A stretch of DNA of 59,417 nt from Eutrophocola sp963925675 (GCA_963925675.1 CAWUSW010000048.1:1-59417); one strand, 5' to 3'. Positions 41,765 to 51,515 are shown, numbered from the stretch's first letter. Numbers and translations: made by a program. Notes: generated by a model not told the origin, from the letters alone.

Positions 41765-44293
41765 ATGGCAGATGTAACAATCACTGAGCTGGCCAAAATG
41801 GTCGGTGTACCGGAAGATCGTTTACTTGAGCAAGTCAAGGAAGCCGGCCTGCCCCAAACTAAAGCCGAAGATACAATGACAAATCTTGAGCGCACTACTT
41901 TGCTCATGTCATTAAAAAGCAAACATGGCGAAGACACATCCGGCGGAGCAACGCCCCGTAAAATCACTCTGAAACGAAAAACTATTGAAACCCTGAAAAC
42001 TTCCGACAATCAGGGTCGCAGTAAAGCTGTGAATGTAGAAGTGCGTAAAAAACGTACTTATGTGAAGCGTAGTACTGAAGAAGCACAGGTTGAAGCGGAG
42101 CGTAAAGAAGCAGAGCAGCGTGCACAGGAAAAGCTGGAACTTGAAGCAAAAGCGAAAGCTGAACAGGCAGAATTAAGCAAGGCTCCGGAAAAAACGGAGA
42201 GTGATACGAAATCTACATTCAGTATTAAGAAAGAAACTCAACCGGGCGTAGCTGAAGTACCGGGTGAAGAGAAAAATGAGACACGCAGAGATCACAAAAA
42301 AGGGGCTACCAGAAAAGACGGTCAGAAAGATACCGTCGAGCCTCTCGACAAGAAAAAAACCAGTTTGCATCGCCGTGGCAAGGTAGAAGAGGCCAAAAAA
42401 TTCCAGCCACTGCGCTCCAGTGATGATTTTATTCTGGATGAGGATGAAGTGTTTGATGACAAGACACGTAGACGTGGACGTCGCAAGCTAAGTCAGGGCC
42501 AGAAAGAGCATAAGTTTGAAAAACCTACCGAATTTATTTCCCGTGAAATCGAAGTGCCTGAAGCAATTTCTGTTGGTGATCTTGCGCAGCGCCTGTCGTT
42601 AAAGAGCGGTCAGTTAATCAAGTCTCTGATGGGTATGGGGGTCATGGCGACGATTAACCATATTCTGGATCAGGATACCTCTACACTGTTGGTTGAAGAG
42701 TTTGGCCATAAAGTGAAATTGGTGTCTGACCATGCAATTGAGGAAAATCTGGTAGAGTCTATTGTCTACGAGGGTGAAGACCTGCCAAGGGCGCCGGTTG
42801 TAACAGTAATGGGCCATGTGGATCATGGTAAAACTTCATTACTCGATTATATTCGTAAATCTTCAGTCACAACAGGTGAAGCTGGTGGTATCACGCAGCA
42901 CATTGGTGCTTATCATGTGGATACTGATCACGGCATGATTACTTTCCTTGATACTCCTGGGCATGCAGCCTTTAGCGCCATGCGTTCACGTGGAGCACAG
43001 GCAACGGATATTGTAATCCTCGTTGTCGCTGGCGATGATGGTGTAAAACCACAGACTGAAGAAGCCGTCCAGCATTCCCAGGCTGCTGGTGTTTCTATAG
43101 TCGTCGCTATTAACAAGATGGATAAGGAAGGCGCTGATCCGGACAGAGTTAAAAATGAACTGGCTGCGAAAGGATTGACCCCGGAAGAATGGGGCGGTGA
43201 TACACAGTTTATTGAGGTATCTGCCCAAACGGGTGCAGGTATTCCGGAATTACTGGATGCTGTGCTTCTGCAAGCAGAGCTTTTGGAGTTGAAAGCGATT
43301 GTAGATTGTCCTGCCACCGGTGTTGTCATTGAATCCAGGCTTGATAAAGGCCGCGGTCCAGTTGCCACTGTACTGGTACAAAATGGCACTTTAAAGCTGT
43401 CAGATGTGATTCTGGCTGGGCATGAAGTCGGCAGAATCAGGGCAATGATAGATGAGACAGGAAAGCAGATTAAAGAGGCTGGTCCATCCATACCTGTAGA
43501 AATACTTGGGCTGAATGGAACACCTGATGCTGGTGATGATTTCCTCGTTGTTAAAGATGAAAAGAAAGCCAGGGAAGTTGCCCAGTTCAGAATGAATAAA
43601 TTTCGCGAAACTCAGGTGGCGAAACAACAGATTGCGAAAATGGAAAGCATGTTCGCGACCATGGGCGCAGATGAAAAGAGCCTGCTTAATGTCGTTTTGA
43701 AAACGGACGTAAGGGGTTCTCTTGAAGCAATATCAGCAGCATTACTTGGTCTTGGTAACGAAGAAGTATCGGTAAATATCATTTCTTCCGGTGTGGGCGG
43801 TATTTCAGAAACTGATGTACAGTTAGCCCAGACATCAAAAGCTACTGTTATTGGTTTCAATGTTCGAGCCGACAAGGCAGCAAGAACACTGGTTGAAAAC
43901 GAAGGTCTTGAACTGCGTTATTACAGTGTCATCTATGATCTGATTGATGATGCGAAAGCTGTCATGAGCGGTATGCTTGCTCCTGAACTACAAGAAGAAA
44001 TTCTTGGTGTCGCTGAAGTGCGTGAGATCTTTTCATCGCCAAAATTTGGATCAATCGCAGGTAGCATGGTGATAGAAGGAACGGTCTTTCGTAGCAAACC
44101 AATCCGTGTTCTCAGAGATGATGTGGTGATCTACGAAGGCGAACTGGAATCACTGCGTCGTTTTAAGGATGAAGCCAGTGATGTCAGAAACGGCATGGAG
44201 TGTGGTATCGGAGTTAAGAATTACACCGATGTCCGTGTTGGCGACAAGATTGAAGTCTTCGAGCGTAAGGAAGTGGCCAGAACCCTTGCCTGA
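41765..44293 (+). CDS. infB: translation initiation factor IF-2
   Basis: An 842-residue GTPase that places initiator tRNA on the 30S subunit and promotes subunit joining. The IF2N domain (VTITELAKMVGVPEDRLLEQ) is followed by a charged linker rich in Lys/Glu and then the G domain with G1 loop GHVDHGKT (350-357), DTPGHAAF and NKMD. Domains II to IV complete it, ending in VGDKIEVFERKEVARTLA. The initiator tRNA it uses is encoded upstream in the same operon. Confidence 0.98.
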   Translation: MADVTITELAKMVGVPEDRLLEQVKEAGLPQTKAEDTMTNLERTTLLMSLKSKHGEDTSGGATPRKITLKRKTIETLKTSDNQGRSKAVNVEVRKKRTYVKRSTEEAQVEAERKEAEQRAQEKLELEAKAKAEQAELSKAPEKTESDTKSTFSIKKETQPGVAEVPGEEKNETRRDHKKGATRKDGQKDTVEPLDKKKTSLHRRGKVEEAKKFQPLRSSDDFILDEDEVFDDKTRRRGRRKLSQGQKEHKFEKPTEFISREIEVPEAISVGDLAQRLSLKSGQLIKSLMGMGVMATINHILDQDTSTLLVEEFGHKVKLVSDHAIEENLVESIVYEGEDLPRAPVVTVMGHVDHGKTSLLDYIRKSSVTTGEAGGITQHIGAYHVDTDHGMITFLDTPGHAAFSAMRSRGAQATDIVILVVAGDDGVKPQTEEAVQHSQAAGVSIVVAINKMDKEGADPDRVKNELAAKGLTPEEWGGDTQFIEVSAQTGAGIPELLDAVLLQAELLELKAIVDCPATGVVIESRLDKGRGPVATVLVQNGTLKLSDVILAGHEVGRIRAMIDETGKQIKEAGPSIPVEILGLNGTPDAGDDFLVVKDEKKAREVAQFRMNKFRETQVAKQQIAKMESMFATMGADEKSLLNVVLKTDVRGSLEAISAALLGLGNEEVSVNIISSGVGGISETDVQLAQTSKATVIGFNVRADKAARTLVENEGLELRYYSVIYDLIDDAKAVMSGMLAPELQEEILGVAEVREIFSSPKFGSIAGSMVIEGTVFRSKPIRVLRDDVVIYEGELESLRRFKDEASDVRNGMECGIGVKNYTDVRVGDKIEVFERKEVARTLA

Positions 44294-44320
44294 TCCCATG
44301 CTTTTTCCAAGATACTAATC

Positions 44321-44728
44321 ATGCCCAGAGTCTCAAAAAGAGTAGACAAGGTTGCTGACCTCCTGAAGAAGGAACTTGCTCTGTTAATTCAGACAGAAGT
44401 GCGCGATCCCAGAGTGGGGATGGCATCCATTACAGGTGTAAGGGTTAGCAAAGATCTTGCTCATGCAAACGTTTTTGTCACTCTCCTCGGTAAAAACGGT
44501 GAAGAAGAAACTCAGGAAGGTGTAGCTGCTCTTAACCAGGCCGCTGGCTTTCTGAGGTCTATGCTTGCCAAAAACATCAGTCTGCGGACTACTCCCAAAC
44601 TTAAATTTATCTATGACAACAGTCTGGTTCGTGGTCAGTACCTGACCGATCTCATTGATGAGGCCCTGGCAAGTGATGAAAGGGATCATCATCTTAATGA
44701 AGATGACCAGGACCAGGACCAGGAATAA
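44321..44728 (+). CDS. rbfA: ribosome-binding factor A
   Basis: A 135-residue cold-shock-related factor that helps 16S 5' processing and 30S maturation. The KH-like fold shows RVDKVADLLKKELALLIQTE, DPRVGMASITGVRVSKDLAH and LRTTPKLKFIYDNSLVRG. The tail is acidic with alternating Asp/Gln (DDQDQDQE). It lies 27 bp after infB, 52 bp before truB. Confidence 0.96.
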   Translation: MPRVSKRVDKVADLLKKELALLIQTEVRDPRVGMASITGVRVSKDLAHANVFVTLLGKNGEEETQEGVAALNQAAGFLRSMLAKNISLRTTPKLKFIYDNSLVRGQYLTDLIDEALASDERDHHLNEDDQDQDQE

Positions 44729-44780
44729 GAGTTCATTGAGCTCAGCAAGATAAACAATAATTAAAGATTTGGTGTAAGAG

Positions 44781-45704
44781 TTGGCAAAGCGACGACGAGG
44801 CAGAAACGTAAACGGCATTATCGTGCTGGATAAACCCGCCGGAGAATCATCCAACCGCAGTCTGCAAAGAGTAAAAAGATTACTTGATGCAGCTAAAGCC
44901 GGACATACCGGAAGTCTGGACCCCCTGGCAACAGGTGTTTTGCCTCTGTGTTTTGGAGAGGCCACAAAAATCTCACAGTTTCTTCTTGATGCTGATAAAA
45001 AATACCGCACTACCATTAAGCTTGGTATTAAAACTGCCAGTGGCGACTCCCAGTCTGAAACCCTGAGTACCAGTTCAGTTAATCTCACCCGGGAACAGGT
45101 AGAGCGTTGTCTGGACTCATTTCGTGGTGAAATCGAACAAATCCCCTCAATGTATTCTGCCTTGAAGCACAATGGAGTGCCGCTTTATAAGCTGGCCCGT
45201 AAAGGTCAGGAAGTGGAGCGTAAAGTACGTCATGTCACTATTCATCACCTTGAACTACTGGATTTCAGAGAGGATGAAGTCGATCTGGAAATAACGTGCT
45301 CCAAAGGTACTTATATCAGGATGATTGCGGACGATCTTGGCGATATGCTGGGGGTGGGTGGGCATGTCATTGTATTGCGTCGGCTACAGTCTGGCCCGTT
45401 CATGGAATCAGCTTCGGTCACTATTGAAACCCTTGAAGCTGAAGCGCAAACCCTTGGCCCAGCAGGGCTGGACCACTATCTACAGCCGGCAGACATAGCC
45501 GTTGAGGGGTTGGAAAAGGTCGATTTGCCGACAGATACAGCAGATTATGTGCGACAAGGCCAGGCAGTAATTTCCCGTGGCCTGCCCACCAGCGGAACAG
45601 TAAGACTCTATGATAATGGTGAGTTTTTCGGTATCGGTAAGATCCTCGATGATGGCCGTGTTGCCCCGGTAAGGTTGATGCTGGCAGGCCTCGAAAACGA
45701 CTGA
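44781..45704 (+). CDS. truB: tRNA pseudouridine-55 synthase
   Basis: A 307-residue enzyme making pseudouridine at position 55 in the T-loop of tRNAs. The catalytic aspartate is Asp47 in AGHTGSLDPLATGVLPLCF, with the usual start region NGIIVLDKPAGESSNRSLQR and a C-terminal PUA-like domain. The start is TTG (44781), since no ATG fits and homologues begin with the same basic stretch (AKRRRGR). Conserved position between rbfA and rpsO. Confidence 0.96.
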   Translation: MAKRRRGRNVNGIIVLDKPAGESSNRSLQRVKRLLDAAKAGHTGSLDPLATGVLPLCFGEATKISQFLLDADKKYRTTIKLGIKTASGDSQSETLSTSSVNLTREQVERCLDSFRGEIEQIPSMYSALKHNGVPLYKLARKGQEVERKVRHVTIHHLELLDFREDEVDLEITCSKGTYIRMIADDLGDMLGVGGHVIVLRRLQSGPFMESASVTIETLEAEAQTLGPAGLDHYLQPADIAVEGLEKVDLPTDTADYVRQGQAVISRGLPTSGTVRLYDNGEFFGIGKILDDGRVAPVRLMLAGLEND

Positions 45705-45891
45705 AGTCCCAGTGCCAAATGCTGTATCCGCATCAGAATTTATGCTATTGTACGCCCCCCTTGTGATCCGGGTATTTTGAATACTTGGGAACAGGGACCA
45801 GGGATGAAGATCAGGTAACTCTAAATATGCATGGTTATGCTGATTGAAAGGATTTCAAGAATTTTTACGCATATTCACAGGAGTAATAAAT

Positions 45892-46161
45892 ATGGCCTTA
45901 TCCGCCGATCAAAAAGCTGAAATTGTCACAGAATACGCATTAGCTGAAGGAGATACTGGATCTCCCGAAGTTCAGGTTGCACTTCTGACAAGCAATATCA
46001 ACCACCTTCAAGACCATTTCAAAGAGCATAATCACGATCATCATTCCCGTCGCGGTCTGATCCGCATGGTGAATACTCGTCGTAAGCTGCTCGACTATCT
46101 GAGAAGAAAAGATGTAAGTCGTTACACTACTCTCATCAAGAGATTGGGATTGCGTCGATAA
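45892..46161 (+). CDS. rpsO: 30S ribosomal protein S15
   Basis: An 89-residue protein binding the central domain of 16S rRNA early in 30S assembly. Signatures are DTGSPEVQVALLTSNINHLQ, DHHSRRGLIRMVNTRRKLLD and the tail TLIKRLGLRR. The ATG at 45892 has AGGAG eight bases upstream and matches the family; an in-frame start at 45844 is not needed. The 187-bp leader has a weak promoter candidate and could carry S15 self-control, as in E. coli. Confidence 0.97.
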   Translation: MALSADQKAEIVTEYALAEGDTGSPEVQVALLTSNINHLQDHFKEHNHDHHSRRGLIRMVNTRRKLLDYLRRKDVSRYTTLIKRLGLRR

Positions 46162-46170
46162 CATTTATAA

Positions 46171-46195
46171 CCTGGTCAACATGGGGTTGGCCAGG
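46171..46195. promoter_or_regulatory. hairpin between rpsO and pnp
   Basis: A 10-bp stem (CCTGGTCAAC with GTTGGCCAGG, loop ATGGG) without a T-run. In E. coli an RNase III-processed hairpin in this gap controls pnp, and this is the likely counterpart. Confidence 0.6.
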
Positions 46196-46227
46196 CTCGT
46201 ACGCCTAGAAAAAAAAGAGAATAAGAT

Positions 46228-48342
46228 ATGTTTAACACTGTAAGAAAAGAATTTAAATACGGAAATGACACTGTAGTAATGGAGACGGGAAAAATTGCCC
46301 GCCAGGCTACAGGCGCCGTTTTGGTAACAATTGGTAATACTTCTGTATTGACTACAGTTGTAGGTAAAAAGACTGCTAATCCAAATGCAGACTTTTTCCC
46401 CCTGACTGTTAACTACCAGGAAAAAACCTACGCTGCCGGTAAAATCCCGGGCGGATTTTTCAAACGTGAAGGTCGTCCAACAGAAAAAGAAACACTGACT
46501 TGCCGATTAATCGACAGGCCTATTCGTCCTTTGTTCCCCAAAGGATTTTTAAACGAAGTTCAGGTTGTTCCTACTGTTGTTTCTGCTGATAAAAATGTTG
46601 ATCCTGATATAGCAGCAATGATTGGCACTTCAGCCGCTCTGGCAATTTCCGGAATTCCTTTTGCAGGCCCTATTGGTGCAGCAAGAGTCGGTTATACCGA
46701 TGAAACTGGTTATATTCTTAATCCAAGTTATTCACAGCTGGAAACTTCCGCTCTGGATATGGTGGTTGCTGGAACAGAATCTGCTGTATTAATGGTTGAA
46801 TCTGAAGCTAAAGAGTTAAGTGAAGACCTGATGTTGGGCGCAGTACTTTTTGCTCACCAGGAAATGCAGGTTGTTGTGCAGGCTGTTAATGAACTGAAAG
46901 CTGAAGCTGGCAAGCCTGATTGGGAATGGACTGCTCCAGCGGTGAATGAAACTTTGACAGCAGCAATTTCTTCAAGCTTCAAAGAAGGCATTAACGCAGC
47001 TTATAAAGTTTCTGACAAAATGCAGCGACAGGATCAGTTGTCTGAATTACAGGGTCAGGCTGTTAGCCAATTTGCTAATGAAGAAGCTGAGCCTCCAGTA
47101 AGTGCTGGTGAAGTTCAGGACATATTCTCAAAAATTGAAAAGAAAGTGGTACGCGGCAATATTATTGCGGGTGAGCCAAGAATTGATGGACGTGATCAAA
47201 CTACCGTTCGACCAATTCTTGTTGAAACCAGCGTTCTTAACAAAACTCATGGTTCAGCCTTGTTCACACGTGGCGAAACTCAGGCTCTGGTCGTCGCGAC
47301 TTTAGGTGCTATGAGAGATGCGCAGTTGCTTGAAGGGCTCGCTGGCACCAAAAAAGATGCCTTCATGCTGCATTACAATTTCCCTCCTTTCAGTGTTGGC
47401 GAAACTGGCTTCATGAGTGGTCCCAAGCGTCGAGAAATTGGCCATGGCCGTCTGGCACGTCGCGGTGTTGCTGCGGTATTGCCAAGTGAAGAAGATTTTC
47501 CCTATACCATTCGCGTGGTATCGGAAATTACTGAATCCAATGGTTCCAGCTCCATGGCGAGTGTTTGCGGAACGTCTCTTGCGTTGATGGATGCCGGTGT
47601 TCCTCTGAAAGCGCCAGTAGCGGGTATCGCTATGGGTCTTATTAAAGAAGACAACGGTTTCGCTGTGCTCACCGACATTCTTGGTGACGAGGATCATCTT
47701 GGCGATATGGATTTCAAGGTTGCTGGTTCAGCTGCCGGTATTACTGCATTGCAGATGGATATCAAGATTCAGGGAATCACAGAAGAGATCATGGAAACGG
47801 CATTACAGCAGGCACTTACTGCAAGAATGCATATCCTTGGCGAAATGAATAAAGTTATTTCAGAGTCCCGTTCAGAAGTATCTGAAAATGCGCCAAGTAT
47901 GGGAATGATGAAAGTTCACACCGACAAGATACGTGATGTTATCGGTAAAGGTGGCGCAACCATTCGTTCTATTACGGAAGTAACTGGTGCCCAGGTTGAT
48001 ATCGATGATGATGGCAATATTCGTATTTATGGTGAAGATGCTACTTCCCGTGATGCGGCTGTCGCAATGATTGAAGAAATCACTGCTGAAGCTGAAATAG
48101 GAAGAATCTACAAAGGTATTGTTTCCAAGATTGTAGACTTCGGCGCCTTTGTTACCATCCTTCCTGGTAAAGACGGACTTGTCCACATCTCACAAATCGC
48201 TCAAGAGCGCGTTGAAAACGTTACTGATTTCCTGACTGAAAAACAGGAAATTTTAGTGAAAGTTTTAAAGATAGATGACCGTGGCAAGATCAGTCTCAGC
48301 ATGAAAGATGTGACTGATGAAGAAAAAGCGAACTTTGTCTGA
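46228..48342 (+). CDS. pnp: polyribonucleotide nucleotidyltransferase (PNPase)
   Basis: A 704-residue 3'-to-5' exoribonuclease that degrades mRNA with phosphate and is part of the degradosome. Two RNase PH-like halves (start YGNDTVVMETGKIARQATGA, second half REIGHGRLARRGV and GDEDHLGDMDFKVAGS with the catalytic aspartates) flank a helical linker. KH (IRDVIGKGGATIRSITEVTG) and S1 (IYKGIVSKIVDFGAFVTILP) domains close it. A strong terminator and a MITE-like element follow. Confidence 0.98.
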   Translation: MFNTVRKEFKYGNDTVVMETGKIARQATGAVLVTIGNTSVLTTVVGKKTANPNADFFPLTVNYQEKTYAAGKIPGGFFKREGRPTEKETLTCRLIDRPIRPLFPKGFLNEVQVVPTVVSADKNVDPDIAAMIGTSAALAISGIPFAGPIGAARVGYTDETGYILNPSYSQLETSALDMVVAGTESAVLMVESEAKELSEDLMLGAVLFAHQEMQVVVQAVNELKAEAGKPDWEWTAPAVNETLTAAISSSFKEGINAAYKVSDKMQRQDQLSELQGQAVSQFANEEAEPPVSAGEVQDIFSKIEKKVVRGNIIAGEPRIDGRDQTTVRPILVETSVLNKTHGSALFTRGETQALVVATLGAMRDAQLLEGLAGTKKDAFMLHYNFPPFSVGETGFMSGPKRREIGHGRLARRGVAAVLPSEEDFPYTIRVVSEITESNGSSSMASVCGTSLALMDAGVPLKAPVAGIAMGLIKEDNGFAVLTDILGDEDHLGDMDFKVAGSAAGITALQMDIKIQGITEEIMETALQQALTARMHILGEMNKVISESRSEVSENAPSMGMMKVHTDKIRDVIGKGGATIRSITEVTGAQVDIDDDGNIRIYGEDATSRDAAVAMIEEITAEAEIGRIYKGIVSKIVDFGAFVTILPGKDGLVHISQIAQERVENVTDFLTEKQEILVKVLKIDDRGKISLSMKDVTDEEKANFV

Positions 48343-48398
48343 TTGATTCTTCTTCCCCGCTAAAGGGAATGTAAGAAGCAGTAAAAAAGAAACAAAAA

Positions 48399-48433
48399 AA
48401 AGCCGGTGATGCCAAAAGCTCACCGGCTTTTTT
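48399..48433 (+). terminator. Rho-independent terminator of pnp
   Basis: Stem AGCCGGTGA/TCACCGGCT (48401-48409 with 48420-48428), a ten-base loop and a T-run reaching 48433, where the MITE-like element's duplication begins. Confidence 0.92.
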
Positions 48434-48434
48434 A

Positions 48435-48568
48435 TTGGGGTCAGAACACCTTTCTTATATAAAGATGTTCACTTCTCTTTTAAAAGTTTTGAACCAAACT
48501 CTTATAGAGATATATTTTTACGCAAAAACTCGTCTAATCTTTATATACGAAAGGTGTTCTGACCCCAA
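48435..48568. mobile_element. MITE-like element with terminal repeats and TTTA duplication
   Basis: A 134-bp element has perfect 20-bp terminal inverted repeats, TTGGGGTCAGAACACCTTTC and its complement (48549-48568). An additional 11-bp inner match (TATATAAAGAT/ATCTTTATATA) follows after one mismatch. It is flanked on both sides by TTTA (48431-48434 and 48569-48572), as expected for a target duplication. It has no coding capacity, so it would move by a transposase encoded elsewhere. It ends four bases before the next gene's stop codon. Confidence 0.75.
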
Positions 48569-48572
48569 TTTA

Positions 48573-49574
48573 CTAGATGATCTGTTTTTTAATTTCCTGG
48601 TGTTGTTCACCCGTCAGGCGAGGACCGAAATGACTCACTGTGGTAGCAGCTGCGAGGCTGGCAAGATTGCCGGCAGTTTCGAAATCATGTCCTGCTGAAA
48701 CGGCATACAGGAAAGCGCCGGCAAACATATCACCTGCGCCATTACTGTCTACTGCTTTTACAGAGTGTGGAGCAATACTGATATTATTCTCACCGTCGAA
48801 AAGTAGTGCGCCTTCAGAGCCACGTGTGATCACAATCTGTTTTGAAATTTTCTTCAATTCTTCCAGAGATTCTTCTACGGTGTCTTTGCCAGCCCATTCC
48901 CTGGCTTCCACGTCATTGGCAAATAATAGATCGACGCCATCGTCACCAATCATGTCCTGAAGTCCGCCACGGAAGAACTGCACCATGGCCGGATCAGATA
49001 AAGTAATAGCCGTTTTCACGCCATTTTCTTTGGCAATTTCACGAGCGTAGATACAGGCCTCACGACCGCTGTCTGAGGTGACCTGATAGCCTTCCAAATA
49101 GAGATATTCAGAATCTTTCAGGGCTTCAACATCGATTTCATTTTTGGACAGAGTTTCGGAGATGCCCAGATAGCTAAGCATGGTGCGTTCCGCATCAGGG
49201 CTAACCATCACCAGACATTTGCCCGTGACACCATCATCTCGGGTCTGATTATCCAGATTAGTGTCTATATTGAGATGACCGAGTTCTTCCAGGAAAAAAT
49301 CCCCGAATTCGTCATTTGCAACTTTGCATGAAAAGAAAGTGCTACCACCAAATTGCGAGATAGCATAAATGGAGTTGCCAGCGGAGCCGCCGCCGGCACG
49401 TTTTTTCAGTCCAAACTTGTCCATTAATCGTTGCAGTAAAGTGTCCTGAGATTCCCCGTCCACCAGAGTCATAATGCCTTTTTGAATACTTTCATGTTCA
49501 AAAAAGCTGTCTTCAACTTCAAACTCCTTGTCCACCAGCGCTGCACCGATGCCATACACGTGATACTTCTTCAT
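48573..49574 (-). CDS. PfkB-family sugar/nucleoside kinase, adenosine kinase-like
   Basis: A 333-residue ribokinase-fold kinase. Motif 1 (RAGGGSAGNSIYAISQFGG) and motif 2 (VDSNGAGDMFAGAFLY with the catalytic base Asp282) are intact. The start KKYHVYGIGAALVDKEFEV is typical of bacterial adenosine kinase-like members of unknown exact substrate. It converts adenosine or a related sugar/nucleoside to its phosphate with ATP. AAGGGTGAA precedes the ATG. It is downstream of hemL on the same strand with 33 bp between. The MITE-like element adjoins its stop. Confidence 0.88.
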   Translation of the reverse strand: MKKYHVYGIGAALVDKEFEVEDSFFEHESIQKGIMTLVDGESQDTLLQRLMDKFGLKKRAGGGSAGNSIYAISQFGGSTFFSCKVANDEFGDFFLEELGHLNIDTNLDNQTRDDGVTGKCLVMVSPDAERTMLSYLGISETLSKNEIDVEALKDSEYLYLEGYQVTSDSGREACIYAREIAKENGVKTAITLSDPAMVQFFRGGLQDMIGDDGVDLLFANDVEAREWAGKDTVEESLEELKKISKQIVITRGSEGALLFDGENNISIAPHSVKAVDSNGAGDMFAGAFLYAVSAGHDFETAGNLASLAAATTVSHFGPRLTGEQHQEIKKQII

Positions 49575-49607
49575 AACTTCACCCTTTTTTATTTCTGTTT
49601 TAATTGT

Positions 49608-50906
49608 TTATAAGGCTGCGAATGCTTTTTCTGCAGCATCAAGAGTTAACTGTAATTCTTTATCGCCATGAGCTGCAGAGACAAACCCCGCTTCAAACGC
49701 AGATGGTGCAAGATAAACGCCATCTTCAAGCATAAGATGAAAATACTGCTTAAAGCGTTCAACATTGCAGGCCATAACCTGATCGAAGGAAGTGATTTTC
49801 TCTTCTTCAGTAAAAAAGCAACCGAACATCCCGCCCACTTGATTAGTACTAAAGCCAATGCCCGCGGCTAAAGCCCGTTCAGTTAAGCCGGTAAGCAGAA
49901 ATTCAGTTTTGGCTGACAAGGAAGCAAAAAAGTCAGGCTTGCTAATTTCTTGTAGCGTTGCCAAGCCTGCACAAACCGCCAGGGGGTTGCCCGATAAAGT
50001 CCCTGCTTGATAGACCGGCCCTAGTGGTGCCAGCAGGTCCATAATTTCTTTTCTGCCACCAAAGGCTCCAACCGGAAGGCCACCGCCAATGACTTTTCCC
50101 AAAGTGGTCAAATCAGGCCTTACGCCATACACCGATTGCGCTCCGCCCAACGCGGTTCTGAAACCGGTCATTACCTCATCAAAAATCAGTAAAGTGCCAT
50201 AGCTGGTACAAATTTCTCTCAAGCCTTTCAGGTACCCCTCTTTGGGAGGGACAAGATTCATATTGCCCGCTACCGGCTCAATAATGATGCAGGCGATTTC
50301 CTTGCCGGATTGTTGAAATAGTTTCTCAACGCTTTCCAGGTCGTTGTAAGGCAGAACAAAAGTTTCGGCAGAGGTAGAGGCGGGCACCCCCAGCGAGTCC
50401 GGTGCGCCAAGTGTCAGAGCCCCTGAGCCGGCTTTAACCAGCAGCGAGTCCACATGCCCGTGATAACAGCCTTCGAACTTCAGAATTTTATCGCGCCCGG
50501 TGAAACCTCGCGCCAGACGTATGGCGCTCATGGTGGCTTCAGTTCCGGAATTCACCAGTCTTACCGACTCTATGGAGGGTACCAGTTTTGTGATCAGCTC
50601 AGCCAGACTTCCTTCCTGAGCAGTTGGCGCGCCAAAAGTAAGCCCTCTCTCCATTTGATTTTTTAGTGCAGAGATAATGGATGGATGTCGGTGGCCTAGA
50701 ATGAGAGGTCCCCATGAACCGATATAATCGATATAACGGTTATCATCCTCATCAATTAACCAGGCCCCTTCGCCCTGCTTGAAAAAAACCGGATTTCCAC
50801 CAACGCCGCGAAATGCACGGACCGGGGAATTTACGCCGCCGGGTATAAAGTTTTTGGCAGACTCAAACAAGGCTTCTGAGTGTGGATGATGGTAGGTAGA
50901 TGACAT
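49608..50906 (-). CDS. hemL: glutamate-1-semialdehyde 2,1-aminomutase
   Basis: A 432-residue PLP enzyme that makes 5-aminolevulinate from glutamate-1-semialdehyde, the first committed haem precursor in the C5 pathway. The PLP lysine is Lys271 in LTTLGKVIGGGLPVGAFGGR; other motifs are FIPGGVNSPVRAFRGVGG, VNSGTEATMSAIRLARG and IFDEVMTGFR. It has an AGGAAA site upstream. The haem gene hemJ precedes it by 15 bp, so they likely form an operon, and the nearby haem-c proteins would draw on this pathway. Confidence 0.97.
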   Translation of the reverse strand: MSSTYHHPHSEALFESAKNFIPGGVNSPVRAFRGVGGNPVFFKQGEGAWLIDEDDNRYIDYIGSWGPLILGHRHPSIISALKNQMERGLTFGAPTAQEGSLAELITKLVPSIESVRLVNSGTEATMSAIRLARGFTGRDKILKFEGCYHGHVDSLLVKAGSGALTLGAPDSLGVPASTSAETFVLPYNDLESVEKLFQQSGKEIACIIIEPVAGNMNLVPPKEGYLKGLREICTSYGTLLIFDEVMTGFRTALGGAQSVYGVRPDLTTLGKVIGGGLPVGAFGGRKEIMDLLAPLGPVYQAGTLSGNPLAVCAGLATLQEISKPDFFASLSAKTEFLLTGLTERALAAGIGFSTNQVGGMFGCFFTEEEKITSFDQVMACNVERFKQYFHLMLEDGVYLAPSAFEAGFVSAAHGDKELQLTLDAAEKAFAAL

Positions 50907-50921
50907 GAATATTTCCTGTGC

Positions 50922-51344
50922 TTAAAAAGGTTTTACTACGACCAGAATGACAATAAAAATAAGCAGAAAAACAGGAATCTCGTTAAATATCCTGAAATAT
51001 GTATGACTGCGTACGTTTAAATCGTCCCGGAATAACTTCAGATGCTGCCAGCAGAGAAAATGGTAGACAAGAAGCAGGGCCACGCAAAAAAGCTTAACAT
51101 TCATCCAGGCGGAGGCCATGTAGTACTGGGGGTTATAACTATAAACAATAGCGCCGAAAATAATGGTCAATACTGCAGAAGGAGTCATGATTCCCCGGTA
51201 GAGCTTTCTTTCCATTATTTTAAAACGTTCACGCGTGGCAGTGTCCTCACTCATTGCATGATAGACAAACAGGCGCGGCAGATAAAAGATGGCAGCAAAC
51301 CAGCATATCACCGCAATTACATGAAAAGCCTTGAACCAGAGCAT
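50922..51344 (-). CDS. hemJ: protoporphyrinogen IX oxidase HemJ
   Basis: A 140-residue membrane protein (about four helices) that oxidises protoporphyrinogen IX in haem synthesis. Family signatures are MLWFKAFHVIAVICWFAAIF, YLPRLFVYHA with the haem-ligand histidine region, and FRIFNEIPVFLLIFIVILVV. I use the ATG at 51344, which matches homologues; an in-frame ATG at 51392 would add sixteen residues, and neither has a good ribosome-binding site. It pairs with hemL downstream and is divergent from argC. Confidence 0.9.
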   Translation of the reverse strand: MLWFKAFHVIAVICWFAAIFYLPRLFVYHAMSEDTATRERFKIMERKLYRGIMTPSAVLTIIFGAIVYSYNPQYYMASAWMNVKLFCVALLLVYHFLCWQHLKLFRDDLNVRSHTYFRIFNEIPVFLLIFIVILVVVKPF

Positions 51345-51515
51345 TATTGATACAGCAGTAGTTTCAAACAAAGAGGCGAATGATAACATCACATTCTGGA
51401 AGGCAAAAACACAATAGACTTTATCTTTTGGCGGCGGACTCTTATCATACGCGCCCCGTTAACCAGCGGGGGAAGTTAAACAGGCCATGAGCAGAGTTAT
51501 TACAGGGGTATTCAC

